DNA of 6,130 bases, from positions 1 through 6,130 of the forward strand of contig JAHFSL010000164.1 in NCBI GenBank assembly GCA_023265785.1, written 5' to 3'. Each line of letters starts with the position of its first letter. The stretch's first letter is position 1. The notes beneath the pieces are model-generated. The model had not been told where the DNA came from and ran no database searches. It saw only the letters and a program-made list of their open reading frames with translations. The stretch comes from Candidatus Coatesiibacteriota bacterium (GTDB lineage Bacteria; Oederibacteriota; CAKKQC01). Below, in pieces: positions 1 through 4,385 of this stretch. A program made the position numbers and the translations under genes.

Positions 1-839
1 AGGAAGTCCGCCAGCGAATCAAGGCCGTCAAGGGCATCGGCCAGGTGACCAAGGCCATGAAGCTGGTCGCCTCGGTCAAACTGCGGCGGGTCCAGGACAA
101 GGTCGTGCAGATCCGGCCCTACACCGAGACCCTGTACGAGATTGCCACGCGGCTGGCCGCCGTGCGCGGCGATGGTGAGGCGGCCCATCCCCTGCTGGTG
201 GAGGGGCCCGCCGGGGCCGAGGTGGTGGTGGTGATCGGGTCCGATCGCGGGCTGTGCGGGTCGTTCAATATGGCGCTCTTTCGCCATGTGGTCGCCCAAT
301 TGCGGGGGACCGATGCCAACCTGGTCCTGGTGGGCCGCAAGGCGCGCGAGTTCTTCGCCCGCCAGCCCTTCAATGTGGTGAAGACCTACGAGCGCCTCGG
401 CTTCCCGATGACCTGGGCTGAGGCCGACCAGATCGGCCGGGACACCGTCACGCTCTACACCTTCATGAAGCTCTCCCGCATCCGGCTGGCGTACCAGCGG
501 TTTCTGTCGCCCGGCGTCTCCAAGCCGTCCATGATTCCCTGGCTTCCGTTCACCCGGGCCGCATCGGCGGCACCGGCGGCCGACCTGCGTTGCGAGCCGT
601 CGGCGGAGGCGGTGCTGGACCTGGTCCTGCCCCGCGCATTGATTGCCCAGCTCCAGCAGGCCCTGCTGGAGTCGCAGGCCAGCGAGCAGGGGGCGCGGAT
701 GGTCGCGATGGATAACGCCACGACCAACTCCTCGCAACTGGCCTCGGACCTCAATCTGCTGGCCAACAAACTGCGGCAGTCCGGGATCACCAAGGAACTT
801 CTCGAGATCACAACCGGGGCGGAAGCCCTGAATAATTAG
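1..839 (+). CDS. atpG: ATP synthase F1 gamma subunit, 5' end cut off by window
   Basis: Gamma is the central rotating shaft of the F1 head and couples proton flow through Fo to catalysis in the alpha/beta ring. The reading frame is open from base 3 (first full codon GAA) to the TAG at 837-839, giving 278 visible residues. The family is usually about 285-295 long, so only a few N-terminal residues are missing. The visible start (EVRQRIKAVKGIGQVTKAMK) is the typical gamma N-terminal helix, so the in-frame GTG at 45 is internal and not the start. The SDRGLCGSFN motif lies near bases 240-270. The C-terminal family signature ITKELLEITTGAEA is intact near bases 786-827 and forms the second helix of the coiled-coil shaft. 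No chloroplast-type redox insertion is visible. The gene lies 12 nt upstream of atpD in the usual G-D-C order. Confidence 0.97.
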   Translation, partial: EVRQRIKAVKGIGQVTKAMKLVASVKLRRVQDKVVQIRPYTETLYEIATRLAAVRGDGEAAHPLLVEGPAGAEVVVVIGSDRGLCGSFNMALFRHVVAQLRGTDANLVLVGRKAREFFARQPFNVVKTYERLGFPMTWAEADQIGRDTVTLYTFMKLSRIRLAYQRFLSPGVSKPSMIPWLPFTRAASAAPAADLRCEPSAEAVLDLVLPRALIAQLQQALLESQASEQGARMVAMDNATTNSSQLASDLNLLANKLRQSGITKELLEITTGAEALNN

Positions 840-843
840 GGGG
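838..843 (+). promoter_or_regulatory. Ribosome binding site of atpD
   Basis: AGGGGG lies 8 nt before the ATG at 852 and overlaps the atpG stop codon. It decides the start of atpD. The in-frame GTG at 843 sits on the Shine-Dalgarno sequence itself and cannot use it, so ATG 852 is preferred. Confidence 0.7.
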
Positions 844-851
844 TGGTAGCC

Positions 852-2270
852 ATGCCTGCTTCTGGAACCGTTGCTCAAGTCATCGGCGCCGTCGTGGACG
901 CGGAGTTTCCCGCGGGTCAGGTGCCCGCGATCTTCAACGCGCTCACGATCAAGGACGCCACCTCCACGCCCCCCGTGGACCTCGTCCTCGAGGTGCAGCA
1001 GCATCTGGGTGAGTCCACCGTCCGTTGTGTCGCGCTCTCCTCGACGGATGGCATCCGCCGCGGCGCCAAGGTGGAGGACACCGGCGCCGCCATTTCCGTG
1101 CCCGTGGGCAAGGAAACCCTCGGCCGGGTCTTCAATGTGCTGGGCCGCGCCATCGACAATGCCGGGCCGGTCAACGCCACCAGGACCTCGCCCATCCACA
1201 AGGCGCCCCCGGCGCTGACCGACCAGGCCTCCCAGACCCAGATCCTGGAGACCGGCCTCAAGGTCATTGATCTCCTGGTGCCGTTCGCCAAGGGCGGCAA
1301 GATCGGGCTGTTCGGCGGCGCGGGCGTCGGCAAGACCGTGCTGGTGCAGGAGCTCATCCACAACATCGCCCGCGAGCACGGCGGCGTGTCGTGCTTCGCC
1401 GGGGTCGGCGAGCGGACCCGCGAGGGCAATGACATGTGGCTGGAAATGAAGCATGCGGGCGTCCTGCCCAAGACCTGCATGGTCTACGGCCAGATGAACG
1501 AGCCCCCGGGCGCCCGGTTCCGGGTGGCCCTCACTGCCCTCACCATGGCGGAGTACTTCCGCGACGAGGAGGGGCAGGACGTCCTGCTCTTTATCGACAA
1601 TATCTTCCGGTTCCTCCAGGCCGGCGCCGAGGTCTCGGCCCTGCTGGGTCGCATTCCGAGCGCCGTCGGCTACCAGCCAACGCTGGGCACCGACATGGGT
1701 GAGTTGCAGGAGCGGATCACCTCGACCAAGAAGGGCTCCGTCACCTCGGTGCAGGCCATCTATGTGCCGGCGGATGACTACACCGACCCGGCCATCGTGA
1801 CCGCCTTCGGGCACCTGGATGCCCGCGTTGCTCTCAATCGCAAGATCGTCGAAAAGGGGATCTATCCCGCGGTGCATCCGCTGGAGTCCACCTCGCGGCA
1901 GTTGGAGCCCAAGGTGGTCGGCGAGGAGCACTACAGGGTGGCCCGCGAGATCCAGCGGATCCTCCAGCGGTACGCGGACCTGCAGGACATCATCGCGATC
2001 CTGGGCATGGACGAGCTGTCCGAGGACGACAAGCGGCTGGTCGCGCGGGCGCGCCGCATCGAGAAGTTCCTGTCTCAGCCCAACTTCGTCGCCGAGCAGT
2101 TCACGGGCACGCCCGGAAAGTACGTCCCCGTCAAGGAAACCATCCGGTCCTTCAAGGAAATCGCCGAGGGCCGCCATGACGACCTGCCCGAGCAGGCCTT
2201 CTACATGGTCGGCAACATTGACGAGGTTGTTGAAAAGGCCAAGCGCATGAGCGTGGGGGCACCCGCCTGA
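852..2270 (+). CDS. atpD: ATP synthase F1 beta subunit (catalytic)
   Basis: Beta carries the catalytic nucleotide sites of F1, where ADP and phosphate are joined to ATP at the cytoplasmic face of the membrane. The product is 472 aa, normal for the family. In order it shows the N-terminal beta-barrel (about 1-80), the Walker A loop GGAGVGKT at residues 155-162, the catalytic GER segment with E187 and R188, Walker B ending at D249, the PSAVGYQPTL segment at 269-278, the alpha/beta family signature PAVHPLESTS at 339-348, and the DELSEDD lever at 387-393. H342 and E345 stand where most bacterial beta subunits have Asp, but the signature tolerates His at that position. The start at ATG 852 is set by the AGGGGG site. 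The stop overlaps the atpC start by 1 nt (TGATG), which suggests coupled translation. All catalytic residues that can be checked are present. Confidence 0.98.
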   Translation: MPASGTVAQVIGAVVDAEFPAGQVPAIFNALTIKDATSTPPVDLVLEVQQHLGESTVRCVALSSTDGIRRGAKVEDTGAAISVPVGKETLGRVFNVLGRAIDNAGPVNATRTSPIHKAPPALTDQASQTQILETGLKVIDLLVPFAKGGKIGLFGGAGVGKTVLVQELIHNIAREHGGVSCFAGVGERTREGNDMWLEMKHAGVLPKTCMVYGQMNEPPGARFRVALTALTMAEYFRDEEGQDVLLFIDNIFRFLQAGAEVSALLGRIPSAVGYQPTLGTDMGELQERITSTKKGSVTSVQAIYVPADDYTDPAIVTAFGHLDARVALNRKIVEKGIYPAVHPLESTSRQLEPKVVGEEHYRVAREIQRILQRYADLQDIIAILGMDELSEDDKRLVARARRIEKFLSQPNFVAEQFTGTPGKYVPVKETIRSFKEIAEGRHDDLPEQAFYMVGNIDEVVEKAKRMSVGAPA

Positions 2271-2530
2271 TGAAGGCGTTTGTGCTCCGGCTGGTCGGCC
2301 CCGAGGGCGTCCTGGCGGATGCCGAAGTGGAGAGCCTCGTCCTCCCCGGCGCCGCGGGATCACTCGGCGTGCAGGCCGGCCATGAGTCCTGGACGGTCCT
2401 GCTCAAGCGCGGGGCCGTGTCCTGGAAGAAGGCGGGAGGCGCGTGGGATTCCGCCGAAATCGGCGGGGGCGTTGCCTCCATCGAGGGGACCCGCACCATC
2501 GTCCTCGCCGACTCCGCAAAAACCTCGTAA
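2270..2530 (+). CDS. atpC: ATP synthase F1 epsilon subunit, short form without C-terminal helices
   Basis: Epsilon sits at the foot of gamma and links the shaft to the c-ring. In many bacteria its C-terminal helical hairpin also inhibits ATP hydrolysis. This product is only 86 aa, against roughly 130-140 for the full two-domain form. It keeps the N-terminal beta-sandwich, including the VLPGAAGSLGVQAGHESW stretch at residues 24-41, which matches the family's G-x-L-G-x-x-x-G-H turn. It ends at TAA 2528-2530, about where the helical domain would begin. No frameshifted continuation is visible downstream, so this looks like a natural short form, as known in some phyla such as Bacteroidota and Chlorobiota. 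The start overlaps the atpD stop. A weak GGGGG lies 10 nt upstream. It is the last gene of the ATP synthase operon seen here. Confidence 0.92.
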   Translation: MKAFVLRLVGPEGVLADAEVESLVLPGAAGSLGVQAGHESWTVLLKRGAVSWKKAGGAWDSAEIGGGVASIEGTRTIVLADSAKTS

Positions 2531-2533
2531 TCA

Positions 2534-2541
2534 GGGGGGGG
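2534..2541 (+). repeat. G8 homopolymer tract
   Basis: Eight consecutive G residues lie just after the atpC stop and 13 nt before the TACAAT hexamer. The tract sits in the presumed promoter of the MNT/HEPN pair. It is prone to slippage in replication and to sequencing error, so its exact length should be treated with care. Confidence 0.6.
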
Positions 2542-2554
2542 CGTCTCCCTGCGG

Positions 2555-2560
2555 TACAAT
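2555..2560 (+). promoter_or_regulatory. Candidate -10 box for the MNT/HEPN pair
   Basis: TACAAT differs from the TATAAT consensus at one position and ends 11 nt before the ATG at 2572. No good -35 element is visible at 16-18 nt spacing. If it is used, the transcript would begin about 5 nt ahead of the start codon and be nearly leaderless. This agrees with the lack of a good Shine-Dalgarno sequence there. Confidence 0.4.
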
Positions 2561-2571
2561 TGAAGACATCC

Positions 2572-2865
2572 ATGGGCATTAACGAGATCATCGGCGACAA
2601 GCGCAAGGCAATCCTGGAGATTGCGGAAAAGCACGGGGCATTCAATCTCCGTGTGTTCGGATCCGTGGCCCGCGGTGATGCCCGCCCGGACAGCGATGTG
2701 GACATCCTTTATGACCGTGACATATCCCGGATCTCACCATTCTTTCCTGGCGGTCTCCTGAATGACTTGGAAGCGATCCTGGGTCGACAGGTGCATGTGG
2801 TCAGTGAACACGCTATTCATTCTCGTATGAAAGAAGGGATTCTTCGGGAGGCCACGCCGATCTGA
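2572..2865 (+). CDS. mntA: MNT-family nucleotidyltransferase, antitoxin of a HEPN/MNT pair
   Basis: This is a 97-aa minimal nucleotidyltransferase of the MntA type. Characterised relatives neutralise the partner HEPN toxin by transferring AMP units to its active-site tyrosine. The GSX10DXD signature is complete: G30-S31, ten residues, then D42-V43-D44. A third acidic residue is normally found on a later strand, in a V-D-[LV]-V context; here that strand reads QVHVVSE, with H75 in place of the acid. The C-terminal helix (SRMKEGILREATPI) is typical for the family. ATG 2572 was chosen because residues coded further upstream come from the atpC region and do not resemble the family. TTG 2560 is an alternative. 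The stop overlaps the start of the HEPN gene. Family assignment is firm. The antitoxin role is inferred from the pairing. Confidence 0.88.
   Translation: MGINEIIGDKRKAILEIAEKHGAFNLRVFGSVARGDARPDSDVDILYDRDISRISPFFPGGLLNDLEAILGRQVHVVSEHAIHSRMKEGILREATPI
2846..2851 (+). promoter_or_regulatory. Ribosome binding site deciding the HEPN start
   Basis: GGGAGG lies inside the end of mntA, 10 nt before the CTG at 2862. No ATG, GTG or TTG occurs in the HEPN frame between here and the ATG at 2955, so this strong site supports initiation at CTG 2862. Confidence 0.6.
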
Positions 2866-3212
2866 AGAACCCGGGTATTCAGGCGTATGTCGAGTATGTT
2901 CTCGATCGAATCGGCAGAATCGAGGAGTACACTCGGGGCGGGCGGGATGACTTCATGGCACGCACCCTGGTTCAGGACGCGGTCCTGCGAAACCTTGAAA
3001 CAATCGGGGATGCCGTGAGGATGATCCCGGATGAGTACAGGATCAAGCACCCTCTCGTGGATTGGGCGTCCGCATCAGGAATGCGGAATGTGCTCGCCCA
3101 TGCCTACCTCGACATCGATCTCGAAGTGGTGTGGAGCGTAGTCCAGGAGCATCTGCCCGCCATGAAAGTGGCCGTGCAGGAGATCGCCATGGAGTTCAAG
3201 AAGGAATTCTAG
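2862..3212 (+). CDS. hepT: HEPN-domain RNase toxin (HepT/DUF86 family), probable CTG start
   Basis: Proteins of this family are small all-helical RNases that act as the toxin of HEPN/MNT pairs. From CTG 2862 the product is 116 aa, the usual family length. The first ATG in frame (2955) would give 85 aa and remove the first helix. That helix is encoded upstream and looks typical of the family (AYVEYVLDRIGRIEEYT, residues 8-24). The catalytic motif RX4HXY is intact: R75, H80 and Y82, within MRNVLAHAY. Y82 corresponds to the tyrosine that MntA enzymes modify. LVQDAVLRNLETIGDAV at about 35-51 is the conserved second helix. The start codon overlaps the mntA stop as CTGA, and GGGAGG lies 10 nt upstream, so the two genes look translationally coupled, antitoxin first. 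Family assignment is firm; the CTG start is inferred. Confidence 0.88.
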   Translation: MKNPGIQAYVEYVLDRIGRIEEYTRGGRDDFMARTLVQDAVLRNLETIGDAVRMIPDEYRIKHPLVDWASASGMRNVLAHAYLDIDLEVVWSVVQEHLPAMKVAVQEIAMEFKKEF

Positions 3213-3221
3213 ATGCCATGC

Positions 3222-3227
3222 TAGGGT
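3222..3227 (+). promoter_or_regulatory. Candidate -10 box of the MazE-like gene cluster
   Basis: TAGGGT begins 9 nt after the hepT stop and ends 33 nt before the antitoxin ATG. No convincing -35 element is visible, since that position falls in the hepT coding end. It is the best promoter candidate for the coupled run that leads into acpS and nnr. Confidence 0.3.
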
Positions 3228-3232
3228 AAAGA

Positions 3233-3250
3233 CGAAGTCATCTCACTTCG
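3233..3250 (+). repeat. Inverted repeat, probable operator or 5' hairpin
   Basis: Perfect 6-bp arms CGAAGT (3233-3238) and ACTTCG (3245-3250) flank the 6-nt spacer CATCTC. The repeat lies between the TAGGGT hexamer and the ATG of an AbrB/MazE-type gene. That is where an antitoxin would bind to autoregulate. As RNA, the right arm ends at the first base of the GGAGGG ribosome site, so a hairpin could also affect translation. Confidence 0.5.
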
Positions 3251-3255
3251 GAGGG
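3250..3255 (+). promoter_or_regulatory. Ribosome binding site of the MazE-like gene
   Basis: GGAGGG lies 5 nt before ATG 3261. It is the strongest ribosome site in the accessory segment and touches the right arm of the inverted repeat. Confidence 0.7.
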
Positions 3256-3260
3256 CACTC

Positions 3261-3515
3261 ATGAAGGCGGCCATTGTTCGCATCGGCAACTCGCGGGGGA
3301 TCCGCCTGCCCAAGGCGCTGATCCAGCAGGACCAACGGGGGACCTCCGTCGAATTGGTGGCCGAAAGGGCGGCTATCAGGATCAAGCCTGCCAAGAATCC
3401 TCGGGCAGGATGGGCGGAAGCTGCCCGCCGCATCGCCCGATTGCCGGAAGATCCCGACCTGAAAGCTTGGCGGGCCTTTCCCAATGAGTGGGATGCCACA
3501 GGGTGGGAGTGGTGA
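3261..3515 (+). CDS. AbrB/MazE-type antitoxin, DNA-binding
   Basis: This is an 84-aa protein with an N-terminal SpoVT/AbrB swapped-hairpin domain (residues 1 to about 45), recognised by the VRIGNSRGIRLPKALI core at residues 6-21. The acidic, tryptophan-rich tail ends in WDATGWEW. In MazE-like antitoxins such a tail wraps the MazF toxin while the N-terminal dimer binds the operator. A strong GGAGGG site and an inverted repeat lie just upstream, consistent with autoregulation. The stop codon overlaps the GTG of the next frame as GTGA, the usual antitoxin-toxin arrangement. That toxin gene is only a remnant here, so this antitoxin appears orphaned. It may persist as a regulator of the downstream genes or as an antidote to a related toxin elsewhere. 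Both roles are inferences. Confidence 0.88.
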   Translation: MKAAIVRIGNSRGIRLPKALIQQDQRGTSVELVAERAAIRIKPAKNPRAGWAEAARRIARLPEDPDLKAWRAFPNEWDATGWEW

Positions 3516-3604
3516 TCATCAAGCACGATGTCTTTCTCGTCCACATGAATTCCGCTACTGGCAATGAGATTCTGGAGACTCGCCCAGCCGTGTTCGCGCC
3601 ATGA
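3512..3604 (+). pseudogene. MazF-type toxin remnant, first 30 codons only
   Basis: A GTG at 3512 opens a frame of 30 codons ending in TGA 3602-3604. Its product includes DVFLVHMNSATGNEILETRP, which matches the N-terminal strands of MazF/PemK endoribonucleases (family pattern roughly D-V-[WF]-x-V-x-x-[ND]...G-x-E-[IQ]-x-x-x-R-P). The family is about 105-120 aa, so about three quarters is missing, including the later strands and catalytic residues. The frame stops at the acpS start. The rest of the toxin is not present in any frame, because acpS follows at once with its full N-terminus. AGGGTGG at 3500-3506 could serve as ribosome site. The product cannot be an active toxin. It may now act only as a short leader peptide that couples translation to acpS (ATGA overlap). 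Confidence 0.72.
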
Positions 3605-3972
3605 TTTCCGGTCTGGGTGTGGACTCGGTGGAGGTGGACCGGATTCGGAAGGCTTCAAAGCGGTGGGGGAAGGCTTTCCTGCGGCGGCTGTTCACCGACC
3701 GGGAAATCAAGTACTGCTTCTCCCACGCCAATCCCTATCCTTCGCTGGCCGCGCGGTTCGCGGCCAAGGAGGCCCTAATCAAGGCGCTGGACGCCAAAGC
3801 GCTGTGGAAGTGGAAGGACATGGAGGTCAAGCGCGCCGGATCGGGCCGCCCTTCGGTGTCGCTGACCGGCGCCGCGCTGAAGTTCGCCCGCAAGCGCAAG
3901 GCGGGCCACTTCCACATTTCCTTGACCCACGACGCCACCCGCGCCACCGCGGTTGTTTTGGCAGTACATTGA
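3601..3972 (+). CDS. acpS: Holo-[acyl-carrier-protein] synthase
   Basis: AcpS transfers the 4'-phosphopantetheine arm from coenzyme A to a serine of acyl carrier protein, which switches on fatty acid synthesis. The product is 123 aa, normal for the family. The N-terminal motif GLGVDSVEVDRI (residues 4-15) holds the metal ligand D8. FTDREIKYC (31-39) and the signature RFAAKEALIKAL (52-63), with metal ligand E57, follow. The C-terminal segment HISLTHDATRATAVVLA is the conserved closing strand. ATG 3601 has no Shine-Dalgarno sequence within a useful distance; GGAG at 3574-3577 is about 23 nt away. The ATG overlaps the TGA of the MazF remnant as ATGA, so translation probably depends on ribosomes arriving from upstream. 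The stop overlaps the next start as TTGA. Confidence 0.95.
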   Translation: MISGLGVDSVEVDRIRKASKRWGKAFLRRLFTDREIKYCFSHANPYPSLAARFAAKEALIKALDAKALWKWKDMEVKRAGSGRPSVSLTGAALKFARKRKAGHFHISLTHDATRATAVVLAVH

Positions 3973-4385
3973 AACGTTTCCTGCTGGCGGGTGTACTCTT
4001 CTTCCCCGTCTGGTCCTTCGCCGGCGAGATTCATTCGTCGAGCGTGGCGCCCGCTACTCAGGGACCTGGGACAGAAAATGGAGCATCGCCTGTTCCTGAC
4101 GACCCGTACGCCCACATCCAAGTTGTTGCAACCGATAAGGTGCCGTGGAACGCGGATTGTCGTGATGCCAAGACTCTCCATTTGCTCGTGGGATTCTGTC
4201 TCGGGACCCTGACCGGAATAGTTCTCGGGACTGAGATTGTGGTGGGTGCGAAATTGGACGATGAGCCCGCTCTTGCCCTCGTTATTGGTGGCGCGGTCTC
4301 CGGGGCCATTTTCGGTGCCATCATTGGCTGGAAAGCTCCTCCGCACTGCGAACCGCCGCCGAGTTCGGATGAGGATACGCGATGA
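3969..4385 (+). CDS. Secreted or membrane protein with paired glycine-zipper helices, unknown function
   Basis: I do not recognise a named family. From TTG 3969 the product is 138 aa. Residues 1-18 (MKRFLLAGVLFFPVWSFA) look like a signal peptide with possible cleavage after SFA. A polar, Pro/Ser-rich stretch follows at 19-60, with one Cys at 64. Two hydrophobic helices come next, at about 70-92 and 101-121. Each carries a perfect four-glycine GxxxG ladder: G75, G79, G83, G87 and G108, G112, G116, G120. A short acidic turn (KLDDEP) separates them. The tail holds C127 and is proline-rich and acidic. TTG was chosen because it starts the signal peptide and overlaps the acpS stop (TTGA); no Shine-Dalgarno is visible, so coupling is likely. 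The open frame extends upstream through acpS, but that part is a shadow. Codons look less GC-biased than in nnr. Confidence 0.68.
   Translation: MKRFLLAGVLFFPVWSFAGEIHSSSVAPATQGPGTENGASPVPDDPYAHIQVVATDKVPWNADCRDAKTLHLLVGFCLGTLTGIVLGTEIVVGAKLDDEPALALVIGGAVSGAIFGAIIGWKAPPHCEPPPSSDEDTR
4371..4375 (+). promoter_or_regulatory. Ribosome binding site of nnr
   Basis: GAGGA lies 6 nt before ATG 4382, inside the end of the preceding gene. It confirms the ATG at the 4-nt overlap as the nnr start. Confidence 0.6.

Noticed and set aside
45..47. GTG as the start of atpG
   Set aside because: The conserved gamma N-terminal helix is encoded upstream in the same frame back to base 3, so the true start lies before the window.
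843..845. GTG as the start of atpD
   Set aside because: It sits on the ribosome site. ATG 852 has the correct spacing and matches the usual beta N-terminus.
2531..2554. Terminator hairpin after atpC
   Set aside because: Only a 3-4 bp pairing between the G tract and CTCCCT is possible, with no U-run after it. This is too weak to call.
2443..2571. ATG 2443 as the start of the MNT gene
   Set aside because: The extra 43 residues are the atpC region read in another frame and do not resemble the nucleotidyltransferase family.
3564..3968. Upstream extension of the glycine-zipper gene in the same frame
   Set aside because: This part overlaps acpS out of frame and has no protein-like pattern. The signal peptide begins at TTG 3969, so the gene starts there.
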